Made by a program: the position numbers and the translations under genes. Under the pieces are notes generated by a model. It ran no database searches, had not been told where the DNA came from, and worked only from the letters and a program-made list of their open reading frames with translations. From positions 1 to 5,465 of the forward strand of contig SCRB01000133.1 of NCBI GenBank assembly GCA_004299545.1: 5,465 bases of DNA, given 5' to 3'. This document shows positions 1-5,465 of this stretch, in pieces. This stretch comes from Rhizobiaceae bacterium. GTDB lineage: Bacteria; Pseudomonadota; Alphaproteobacteria; Rhizobiales; Rhizobiaceae. How positions within the stretch are numbered: position 1 is the stretch's first letter; each line of letters starts with the position of its first letter.

Positions 1-3000
1 GGGCAACACGAAAGCGATCGTCAAGGCGACGGGGGTGAAAAAGGTCGGCGGCCGCATCTTCCTCACCGCCGACAATGGCGGCACGGTCAGGGTAACGCAG
101 AAAACGGTGGCGCGGCGCGCCGTCCAGCCGGCGCAGAGAGATGTGGTTGCATCCCTGCCCGACGCCGGGCCGCTGCCCGTCGCGCGGCCGGACTTTTCCG
201 GTGGCGAGGTGCATGTCGCCGGCGGCACGGTCAGCCTTGGCGGTTCCATCGACGCGGCGGGTTCGGGTGCCGAGGGCGGCACTGTCACGGCCATCGCGAC
301 GGGCGCGCTCGCCATGGACGGCGGCGCGCTTCTCGACGCCTCGGGCTCGGCCGGCGGCTTCATCGAGACCTCGGGCGCGACGATCGGCATCGATTCCGGC
401 GCGACGGTCACGACGCTGGGCACCGGCAGCCAGGCGGGCACCTGGCTGATCGACCCGACCGACTTCACCGTCACGGCGGGCAATGCCGCCCCGACCAATA
501 GCGGGATCGGCGCCGATACGCTGATGACCAATCTGGCCGGCGGCAATGTCACGATCCAGACCGACAACACGGCGGGAACGGACGCCGGAGACATCACGGT
601 GGCGGCGCCGCTCACATGGTCGAGCGGCAGGACACTCACCCTCGACGCCTATCACTCCATTGCCGTCAACGCGCCGATGACGATCGGCGGCGCGGGCGGG
701 CTGGCGCTCGTCACCAACCATGGCGGCAGCGGCGGCACGCTCTCCTTCGCCGGCGGCGTGCAATATACCGGCACGCCGAACAGCGGCCAGTCACTGACCA
801 TCAACACGGACCCCATCGCCAACCCCGTCGGCACGACCTACACGCTGCTTTACAGCATGGCCGACCTGCAAGGCATCAACACCGATGCCCGCCTGAGCGG
901 CCACTACGCGCTGGCGGAATCGCTCGACGCCAGCGCCATTCCCGCCAACGGCGCCGGCGAATGGATACCGCTCGGAACCGACGGTGCGGGAAGCCGGCTG
1001 AACGGCGGCGTTGGCTTCAGCGGCACGTTCACCGGGCTGGGCAACACCATCTCCAACCTCACGGTCGATATCGGCGATTTCAACGATGCAGGGCTGTTCG
1101 GCTATTCGACCGGTGCCATCAGCGATGTCGGCCTGATTGGCGGGGCGGTGACCGGCATCAATGGTGTCGGCGGGCTGGTCGGACAGATGGATGGTGGCAC
1201 GATCACCCAGGCCTACGCCACCGAGGCGGTGACAAGTTCGGGCGACTTTATCGGCGGGCTGGTCGGGTCTCAGTGGGGCGGCAGCATCGCTCAGTCTTAC
1301 GCCACCGGGGACGTAAAGGGCCTTGCCGGTGTCGGCGGGCTGGTCGGGTGGCAGAACAATGGCAGTATCAAGCAGGCCTATGCTGCCGGAACGGTGACGG
1401 GCTACTTTATCGTCGGCGGGCTGGTCGGGCAGATGGATGGCGGCACGACCACCCAGGCCTATGCCACCGGAGCGGTGACGGGGACGGACACCGATGTCGG
1501 CGGGCTGGTCGGATACCTGAATAGCGGCAGTATCACCCAGGCCTACGCCACCGGGGCGGTGACAAGTTCAGGCGACGATATTGGCGGGCTGGTCGGGTAT
1601 CAGTGGGGCGGTAGCATCGCTCAGTCTTACACCACCGGGACGGTGACGGGGGCAGGCCCCAATGTCGGCGGGCTGGTCGGGTCTCAACTTAACGGTGGCA
1701 CCATCGCCGCCGGCTATTTCGACCGTTTTTCGACCGGGCAGACCTATGGCGTAGGCAGCAACCACAGTGCCTCCGGCGTCATTACCGTCACCAGCGATCC
1801 GACGAAATCCGCCGATGTCAACTACGCCTACAAGCAATCCGCTTATACGACCCATGGTGACGATAACCTGACCTTCACCACGACACCGGGCGGCAGCGGC
1901 TGGTTCATGATCGAGGACCAGACCCGGCCGTTCGGCGCGTGGGAATATTCGCAGGCCATTTCCAACAGCCACCAGTTCCAGCTCGTCAACATGGATTTCG
2001 CCGCCAGCTACACGCTGGCGCACGGCCTCGATCTCGCCGGGGAGTTCGAACGGGCCGGCGTGGCTTCGCCGGCAGCAGCGCAGAGCGCCGGCATGTGGAA
2101 CGGCGGCTTCGTGCCGCTCGGCACCGGCGGCAGCTTCACCGGCAATTTCTCCGGCCTCGGCCACACCATCAGCAACCTCATCGTGGATACCGGCACGGCT
2201 GCCTATGCCGGCCTGTTCGCCTATTCGAGCGGCAATATCAGCGACATCGGATTGATCGGGGGCTCGGTCAAGGGCGGCTCCAGGGTCGGCGGGCTGGTCG
2301 GGACTCAGGCCGGCGGCAGCATCACGCGGGTCTTTAACACCGGTACGGTAACGGGCGGCAACTATATCGGCGGGCTGGTCGGGGTTGAGGCCGGCGGCAC
2401 CATTGGACAGAGCTACGCCACCGGCGCGGTGAACGGCATCAGTGCTGTCGGCGGGCTGGCCGGCTGGCAGGACGGCGGCAGCATCGCGCAGGCCTACGCC
2501 ACCGGCGCCGTAGCGGGAAGCAGCACCGGCTTTTATGTCGGCGGGCTGGTCGGCTGGCAGGATGGCGGCAGCATCGCGCAGGCCTATGCCACCGGTGCGG
2601 TGCGCGGCAACGACACTGTCGGCGGACTGGTCGGGCAACAGCTCGGCACCGTCACACAGAGCTACGCCACCGGCGCGGTGTCGGGCGCGAACAATGTCGG
2701 CGGACTGGTCGGCTATGGGGGCGGCAGCATCACCGCCAGCTATTTCGACAAGGAAACCACCGGGCAGACCGGCACCGGCGGCCTCACCACCGCCGCATTG
2801 CAGGCCGCGTTGCCGACCGGTTTCGATCCGGGTGTGTGGGGCATCCTGCCCGGCATCTCCTATCCTTACCTCGCATGGCGCTTCCCGGCGGGTCCCAGCG
2901 TGGTGTCCGGCACCGCCATCGACATCGCCGGCGGTAACGACCGGCTCGGCGTCGGGCTGAGCATCGACGGCAATGTCGCCGCCTATGGCTACACCGGCGC

Positions 3001-5465
3001 CAACGGCTACTACAATTTCATGACCGACCCGGTGGCGGCGGGCAGTTCGGCCCTCACCTGGCTGACCGGCGAGCACTTCTTCGGCGGCACCACCGCCAGC
3101 CGTGCCGACGCCATCGGCGAGACGCCGGCATACGGCCTTCCGGGCGTCAGTCAGGGCATAGCAAGCGGTCTCGACCTCTATGCCGACACCGTCACCATAA
3201 AGACGGGATTGGCGTCGCTCACCGAGATCGCCTCCATGATGGACCGCGGCCTCTATGGCGACGGCACCGGCGCGCCGCTTTTTACCCAGGTGCCGGATAG
3301 CAGCGTCTTCCTGTACGATACCAGCGTGTGCGGCTGCAACCCCGGTCAGGCGGAGGTCGGTTTCTATCCCGGCCCGCCGCAAACGAGCGCGCGGATCGAG
3401 GCCAGCGCGCCACTGCTGACATGGGACGGCAGCTTCGCTCTGCCGCCGCTGAACCTGACCTTGCTGGCGGCGGGCGACGTCACCGTCGCCAGCGGCAACG
3501 GCATGTACGCCGGGGATATCAATGGTGTCGGCGGCGGTTCGCTGGCCATGACCGTCGGCGGCGACCTGACCATGGAGCAGAACTCGGCCATCGTTGCTGG
3601 AACCGGTCCGCTGACGGTGGCGGTCAATGGCGATTGGTCCATGGGCGCGGACGCCGCGCTGGTCACGCAGGCGGGAGACCTGAACGTCGCCGCCGGCGGC
3701 AATGTCGAACTGGGCGGCGCGCCCAACAACGGCGTACAGATTGTCGGCGGTAGAACCGTTCGCGTCAGCGCCGGCGGCGATCTCACCATGGCTCCCGACG
3801 CCCGCCTGACGGCCCTGGGAACCGGCGACGCGATCCAACTCGCCGTCGGCGGCAAATTCGACAACCAGGCCGGGACGGACGCTCTTTCGGTCGATCCCGC
3901 CAATGCGCGCTGGCTGGTCTATCTTGCGTCTCCCGCCGGCGGCCACAATTTCGGCGCTCTCGACAGCGGCAACACCGCCGTCTGGAATACCACCGCCTTC
4001 GCTCCGATAACCGCTTCCGGCAACCGCTACGTCTTCGCCTACCAGCCGACACTGACCTTCACGTCCGACGATGTAAGCAAGACCTACGGCGATACCGGCG
4101 CGCCGCTCACTTATTCGGTCAGCGGCCTGATGCCCGGCATCGCCGGCGCCTATCTCGGCGACACGGCGGCGACGGCCTATTCCGGCACGCCGCAATTGAG
4201 TTCGCCCGGCACCGCCGCCGGCGCCGGCGTCGCCGGCGGACCCTATACGATCACCATTGCCGACAATGGCTTGACCTCCGCGGCCGGCTACAGCTTCAAT
4301 TTTGCCAGCACGGGCCGGCTGACGGTGGATCCGCGCGTCCTGACCGCGATCCTGTCGGCGAACGACAAGATCTATGACGGGACGACGGTAGCGGCGGGTT
4401 CAGTGACGGGGTTCGGCAACATCGACACGGGCGACGCGGTGAGCGGGACGTTCACCGGCCTTGCCTTTGCCGACAAAGATGCCGGTACAGGCAAGATCGT
4501 GACGGCAACGGACCTGGCGCTGTCGGGCGCGGCGGCGGGCAACTATCAACTGGCTTCGACGACGGCGACGACCACGGCCGCCATTACCCAGGCCGATCTG
4601 ACCGTTACGGCGAACGATGCCGGGAAGACCTATGACGGAACCACCTGGAGCGGCGGCAACGGAGTGAGCTATACCGGCTTCGTCAATGGCGAGGGTGCCC
4701 CGGTGCTCGGCGGGACGCTTGCCTGGGGCGGCGACAGCCAGGGCGCGAAGAACGCCTGCAATTATACGATCGCGGCGTCCGGCCTGAGCAGCAGCAACTA
4801 CCATATCGCCTATGCGCCCGGCACGCTGACGATCGGGGTACGGCCGGTCACGGTGACGGCGCTGGGCGGTACGTCGGTCTATGGCGACAGCCCGGCCGAT
4901 CCGGGCCTGTCAGCGGCCAATCTCGCACCGGGCGAGGCCGTGACTGTGCTGGCGGGCCTGTCGAACAGCTTCGGCATCGGGCCGACGACCGGCGCGGGCG
5001 ACCACCCGGTGAGCGTGGCCGGTACGCTGACCAACGCCAATTACAAGGTGACAGGGACGAGCGGCGGCGTCTGGACCGTTGACCCGGCATTGCTGACCGT
5101 TATCGCTTCCGGCGGGTCGATGGTCTATGGGGACGCGGTTCCCGACCTTGGCTATTCGGTAAGCGGCTGGAAGAGCGGCCAGACGGACGCGCTGCTGGGC
5201 GGCGTGACGGTGACGGCGAATGCGACCCCCACGTCGGATGTCGGCACCTATGCGACCGCCGCTTCGGGCGGCGCGCTTTCGGGCGCGGCGGCGGGCAATT
5301 ACACCGTCGCCTACGTTGGTGGCGTCTTCGCGGTGACGCCGCGCCCGGTCACGGTCACAGCGGACGACCAGTGGCGCCCGCTTGGCGCTCCCGATCCGGC
5401 GCTAACCTGGGCGATCACCGGCGGCGGCCTCGCCTCCTTCGACACGACCGGCGGCGTCTTCAGCG
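1..5465 (+). CDS. Filamentous-haemagglutinin-like (TpsA-type) giant adhesin, internal fragment open at both ends
   Basis: One frame, entered at base 2, runs without a stop through all 1,821 codons, so the gene extends beyond both edges and no start can be chosen. Domains in order: shaft (residues 1-279, with the family signature GTWLIDPTDF at 146-155); leader plus seven GLUG units (280-582) with a YFD cap and connector (to 652); second leader plus six GLUG units (653-925) and cap ending YPYLAWRFP (to 962); transthyretin-like sandwich (about 967-1024); unassigned part (to 1149); second beta-helix (1150-1349); MBG/YDG repeats (1350-1821). This is the domain order of large TpsA exoproteins in high-GC Proteobacteria. 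Family knowledge implies Sec export and secretion through a TpsB outer-membrane pore, with a surface or secreted adhesive role. The signal peptide and TPS haemagglutination domain must lie upstream. Only three cysteines are present (1110, 1112, 1586), which fits a two-partner-secretion substrate. Family assignment is confident; ligand and exact function are unknown. A type V autotransporter is less likely but is not excluded, because the C-terminus is missing. Confidence 0.93.
2..838 (+). other. Beta-helical shaft segment downstream of the TPS domain
   Basis: Residues 1-279 are short Gly/Thr/Val-rich repeats such as GGTVSLGGSIDAAGSGAEGG and GALLDASGSAGGFIETSG, which form right-handed beta-helix in FhaB-like proteins. 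The window opens with GNTKAIVKATGVKKVGGRIF, which resembles the segment just after the haemagglutination domain in this family. The GTWLIDPTDF signature (residues 146-155, bases 437-466) and the following NLAGGNVTIQ and LTWSSGRTLTLDAYHSI strings are also typical. The ends of this segment are approximate. It should act as a structural spacer holding the GLUG modules away from the cell; that role is inferred from the family. Confidence 0.75.
839..1165 (+). other. Leader of GLUG module 1
   Basis: Residues 280-388 begin YTLLYSMADLQGIN, continue HYALAESLDAS and EWIPLG, and end GLGNTISNLTVDI...AGLFGYSTGAISDVGLIGG. This leader regularly precedes GLUG units: the 'F.GTF.GLGNTISNL' stretch and the 'GLFGY..GAI.DVGLIGG' half-repeats look like degenerate GLUG coils that start the solenoid. 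A second, diverged copy occurs at 1958-2284, so leader, units and cap behave as one duplicated module. It probably folds continuously with the array that follows. No separate enzymatic or binding motif is visible. Confidence 0.75.
1201..1310 (+). repeat. Long direct repeat within GLUG array 1, copy A (copy B at 1531-1640)
   Basis: Aligned base by base without gaps, 1201-1310 and 1531-1640 match at 100 of 110 positions, at an exact offset of 330 bases, which is four GLUG units (84+81+81+84). The similarity covers the end of one unit, the linker VTSSGD, and most of the next unit (GGLVG.QWGGSIAQSY.TG). This is much closer than neighbouring units are to each other, so it points to a multi-unit duplication or gene conversion rather than only conservation of the protein motif. 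Confidence 0.85.
1531..1640 (+). repeat. Long direct repeat within GLUG array 1, copy B
   Basis: This is the partner of 1201-1310, with ten differences. Three are silent (tcg/tca, atc/att, ggc/ggt). The others change residues, for example Glu to Gly at the YAT[E/G]A position, Phe to Asp before IGGLVG, Ser to Tyr after it, and Ala to Thr in SY[A/T]TG. The changes fall mostly in variable positions of the unit, while the GGLVG and QWGGSIAQSY cores are intact. Confidence 0.85.
1748..1957 (+). other. Cap and connector after GLUG array 1
   Basis: After YFDRFSTGQT the chain reads YGVGSNHSASGVITVTSD, then a less repetitive stretch with ADVNYAYKQSAY, and closes with SGWFMIEDQTRPFGAWEYSQ. In this family a Trp-containing 'W.I..G..RP' or 'YPYL' strand normally closes a GLUG module, and here it leads directly into the second leader. 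The sequence lacks GLUG units and looks like terminal strands sealing the solenoid. No catalytic motif is seen. Boundaries are approximate. Confidence 0.6.
1958..2284 (+). other. Leader of GLUG module 2
   Basis: Residues 653-761 (starting ISNSHQFQLVNMDF, then SYTLAHGLDLAGEF, FVPLGTGGSFTGNFSGLGHT, ISNLIVDT, AGLFAYSSGNISDIGLIGG) repeat the organisation of the first leader. Protein similarity is clear in the GLGxTISNL and GLF.YS.G.ISD.GLIGG parts, while the DNA has diverged considerably. The whole module was therefore probably duplicated long before the recent duplications within each array. The copy differs in spacing between the SYTLA and GGLVG landmarks (15 bases longer than in module 1). Confidence 0.72.
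2447..2512 (+). repeat. Near-identical adjacent GLUG unit pair, copy A (copy B at 2537-2602)
   Basis: Bases 2447-2512 and 2537-2602 match at 60 of 66 positions, 90 bases apart. Five of the six differences are silent (gac/gat, tac/tat, ggc/ggt, gcc/gcg, gta/gtg); the only residue change is Ala versus Val in GGL[A/V]G. The two units encode the same surface, WQDGGSIAQAYATGAV. The extra three residues of the linker (SSTGFY) explain the 90-base spacing. Confidence 0.85.
2537..2602 (+). repeat. Near-identical adjacent GLUG unit pair, copy B
   Basis: This is the second member of the tandem pair that starts at 2447. The excess of silent over replacement differences suggests that the two units have been held to the same protein sequence since duplication, or partly homogenised. 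Confidence 0.85.
2777..2887 (+). other. Cap of GLUG module 2 with YPYL closing strand
   Basis: After YFDKETTGQT the chain reads GTGGLTTAALQAALPTGFDP, GVWGILPGISYPYLAWRFP. The pattern 'LTTAALQAALPTGFD...W.I..GISYPYL.W' is the standard end of a GLUG module in haemagglutinin-like exoproteins, and it marks the limit of the second solenoid at about residue 962. Confidence 0.8.
2888..3073 (+). other. Small transthyretin-like / carboxypeptidase-regulatory-like beta-sandwich
   Basis: From residue 967 the chain reads VVSGTAIDIAGG, LGVGLSIDGNVAAYGYTG, ANGYYNFMTDPVAAGSS, ALTWLTGE. The order 'VSGT...G..V....G......T.ANGYY.F' is that of the small beta-sandwich modules (SdrB/CarboxypepD_reg-like) often found just after GLUG modules in this family, where G-Y-Y-F marks the strand leading into the terminal pair. 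It is probably a rigid spacer. Assignment rests on pattern only and the boundaries are approximate. Confidence 0.55.
3074..3448 (+). other. Poorly assigned segment with GLDLYAD motif and CGC cysteine pair
   Basis: Residues 1025-1149 are less repetitive than the rest. They include ASRADAIGETPAYGLPGVSQ, the motif GLDLYADTVTIKTG (from residue 1056), which recurs in related exoproteins after the sandwich module, a possibly helical or loop stretch LTEIASMMDRGLYGDG, and FLYDTSVCGCNPGQAEVGFY. Cys1110 and Cys1112 lie in the last of these and are two of only three cysteines in 1,821 residues. The final part (ARIEASAPLLTWDGSF) leads into the second beta-helix. I do not recognise a named domain here. 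Confidence 0.45.
3449..4048 (+). other. Second shaft-like beta-helix and junction to the MBG tail
   Basis: Residues 1150-1349 contain about six imperfect coils built on a [G/A]G[D/N]-x-[T/N]-[V/M] core: AAGDVTVASGNG, VGGDLTMEQNSAIVAG, NGDWSMGADAALVTQ, AGDLNVAAGGNVELGG, AGGDLTMAPDARLTA, VGGKFDNQAG. These resemble haemagglutinin shaft repeats. The segment ends with RWLVYLASPAGG (from residue 1304), DSGNTAVWNTTAFAP and GNRYVFAYQP, a junction that in this family directly precedes MBG/YDG domains. The likely role is structural extension. Confidence 0.7.
4049..4333 (+). other. MBG-type domain 1
   Basis: Residues 1350-1444 start TLTFTSDDVSKTYGDTGAPL and continue TYSVSGLMPG, PYTITIADNGLTSAAGYSFN, ending GRLTVDP. 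The 'KTYGD...TYSVSGL' opening and the 'G.LTV.P' closing strand are typical of MBG (MBG_2-like) immunoglobulin-like repeats in the C-terminal parts of bacterial adhesins. It is about 95 residues, slightly longer than the next domains, because of an Ala/Gly-rich loop at about 4201-4240. Confidence 0.75.
4334..4591 (+). other. YDG-type domain 2
   Basis: Residues 1445-1530 open RVLTAILSANDKIYDGTT, with the diagnostic YDGTT at 1458-1462, then GDAVSGTFTGLAFADKDAGTG, and LALSGAAAGNYQL, TTAAITQ. 'KIYDGTT', 'F.DKDAGTGK.V' and 'LSG..AGNY.L' are the three conserved stretches of YDG domains in haemagglutinin-like proteins. The length of 86 residues is normal and no key element is missing. Confidence 0.82.
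4592..4837 (+). other. YDG/MBG-like domain 3, with an unusual cysteine
   Basis: Residues 1531-1612 open ADLTVTANDAGKTYDGTTWS, with YDGTT at 1544-1548, and continue GVSYTGFVNGEGAPVLGG, QGAKNACNYTIAASGLSSSN, ending PGTLTI. 'Y.GFVNGE....LGG.L' and 'SQGAKNAG.Y.I...GL.S.NY.I' are usual in this domain subtype. Here the position normally Gly in 'NAG.Y' is Cys1586 (bases 4757-4759), the only cysteine in the tail. The length is 82 residues. Confidence 0.78.
4838..5086 (+). other. MBG-type domain 4
   Basis: Residues 1613-1695 open VRPVTVTALGGTSVYGDSPA, with YGD at 1627-1629, and continue DPGLSAANLAPGEAV, LAGLSNSFGIGPTT, HPVSVAGTLTNANYKVTG, ending WTVDP. The 'YG.SP..PGLSA..L..GE.V..L.GLSN.F' run and 'V.GTLTN.NY.V.GT..G.W.V' are a familiar subtype of the repeat in giant haemagglutinin-like exoproteins. 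The domain is complete. Confidence 0.78.
5087..5341 (+). other. MBG-type domain 5
   Basis: Residues 1696-1780 open ALLTVIASGGSMVYGDAVPD, with YGD at 1709-1711, then LGYSVSGWKSGQTDALLGGV, DVGTYATAASGGALSGAAAG, NYTVAYVGGVFAVTP. This is the common MBG subtype with 'VYGD..P.L.YSVSG...G.T' and a closing 'GNY.V.Y..G...V.P' pair. It shares an identical 20-base stretch (5279-5298) with domain 2 (4523-4542) that encodes the SGAAAGN turn. Confidence 0.78.
5342..5465 (+). other. MBG-type domain 6, cut by the window edge
   Basis: The 41 visible residues (1781-1821) begin RPVTVTADDQWRPLGAPDPA, then LTWAITGGGLASFD. The frame matches the MBG opening 'TVTAD.Q.R.YG..DPALT...TGG.L', but the usual Tyr-Gly is Leu-Gly here and Tyr is replaced by Trp in LTW. 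The rest of the domain and any C-terminal region lie beyond the window. Confidence 0.65.

Larger units (their letters stand above)
1166..1747 (+). repeat. GLUG repeat array 1, seven units of 27-28 residues
   Basis: Units begin at bases 1166, 1250, 1331, 1412, 1496, 1580 and 1664 (residues 389, 417, 444, 471, 499, 527, 555), spaced 84, 81, 81, 84, 84 and 84 bases. The consensus is [V/I]GGLVG-x4-GSIxQ[A/S]YATGAVTG plus a variable linker, matching the GLUG motif known from filamentous haemagglutinins and IgA-protease-like surface proteins. The last unit is capped: the YATG position becomes GYFD (YFD at residues 572-574). Unit 1 has Glu where nearly all others have Gly (AYATEAVT). All length differences are multiples of three and fall in the linker. 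Such units are expected to stack as a beta-solenoid; ligand unknown. Confidence 0.92.
2285..2776 (+). repeat. GLUG repeat array 2, six units of 26-30 residues
   Basis: Units begin at bases 2285, 2366, 2447, 2537, 2618 and 2696 (residues 762, 789, 816, 846, 873, 899), spaced 81, 81, 90, 81 and 78 bases. The consensus is VGGLVGWQxGGSIAQAYATGAV-x-G, the same GLUG motif as array 1. Unit 1 is degenerate (RVFNTGTVTG in place of QAYATGAVTG), unit 3 has GGLAG for GGLVG, and unit 6 is shortened and capped by SYFDKETTGQT (YFD at residues 914-916). The 78-90 base range reflects linker indels that keep frame. Like array 1 it should form a stacked beta-solenoid. Confidence 0.92.

Noticed and set aside
31..42. 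Runs of five G and five A, possible slippage sites for phase variation
   Set aside because: The runs are only five bases long, too short for typical homopolymer phase variation, and the frame is intact. A similar G5 at about 1648-1652 is equally short.
141..449. Short + strand open frame rich in Arg, Pro, Ser and Ala
   Set aside because: Its composition is typical of a shifted reading of GC-rich coding sequence. It overlaps the shaft segment, including the GTWLIDP region, in the true frame.
616..1524. Second + strand open frame, Arg/His-rich, about 300 codons
   Set aside because: It is an out-of-frame reading of the same repeats (recurrent RRAGR strings from the GGLVG codons), with extreme Arg content and no domain. 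The overlapping frame 2 encodes the adhesin.
1166..2776. Regularly spaced repeats of about 81-84 bases that could suggest a CRISPR array
   Set aside because: The repeats are in frame, vary at silent sites, and have no unique spacers between identical short repeats; they encode GLUG protein motifs.
1568..4195. Long open frame on the minus strand (875 codons) across the GLUG arrays and second beta-helix
   Set aside because: Its translation is an antisense echo: repeated DQPAD is simply the reverse reading of the codons for VGGLVG. It has no recognisable domain, and the + frame shows clear family motifs throughout. Long antisense frames are common in high-GC coding DNA.
4216..4229. Perfect 14-base GC palindrome
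   Set aside because: It arises from alternating gcc/ggc codons in an Ala-Gly loop of MBG domain 1. There is no loop or T-run and it sits mid-gene, so it is not a terminator or operator.
1..5465. RGD integrin-binding motif, as known in some haemagglutinins
   Set aside because: I looked for Arg-Gly-Asp in the translated frame and found none.

Overview
The window is one uninterrupted protein-coding stretch on the + strand, read in the frame that starts at base 2 (1,821 codons with no in-frame stop). It lies inside a single very large gene: neither the start codon nor the stop codon is present. The encoded protein is Gly/Ala/Thr/Asn-rich and almost free of cysteine and lysine. It has the modular layout of a filamentous-haemagglutinin-type (FhaB/TpsA-like) secreted adhesin. 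High GC with strong G/C preference at third codon positions, plus this protein family, suggest a proteobacterium, perhaps an alphaproteobacterium such as a rhizobial or sphingomonad relative. That placement is inference only.

Layout, N to C: (1) beta-helical shaft, bases 2-838, entering just downstream of where the secretion/haemagglutination domain would be; (2) first GLUG module, a leader (839-1165), seven GLUG units (1166-1747) and a YFD cap with connector (1748-1957); (3) second GLUG module, a leader (1958-2284), six units (2285-2776) and a YFD/YPYL cap (2777-2887); (4) a small transthyretin-like beta-sandwich (2888-3073) and a poorly assigned segment with a CGC cysteine pair (3074-3448); (5) a second shaft-like beta-helix ending in the RWLVY...GNRYVFAYQP junction (3449-4048); (6) a tail of MBG/YDG-type domains, five complete and a sixth cut by the window edge (4049-5465).

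No second gene, RNA gene, promoter, terminator, mobile element or CRISPR array was found, and there is no intergenic space. By family knowledge such a protein would be exported by the Sec pathway and passed through an outer-membrane TpsB (FhaC-like) transporter, then act at or beyond the cell surface in adhesion or biofilm formation. The signal peptide, the TPS domain and the transporter gene must lie outside the window if present. The most notable points are recent-looking DNA-level duplications inside the GLUG arrays and the isolated CGC pair. I see no evidence of an undescribed multi-gene system here.
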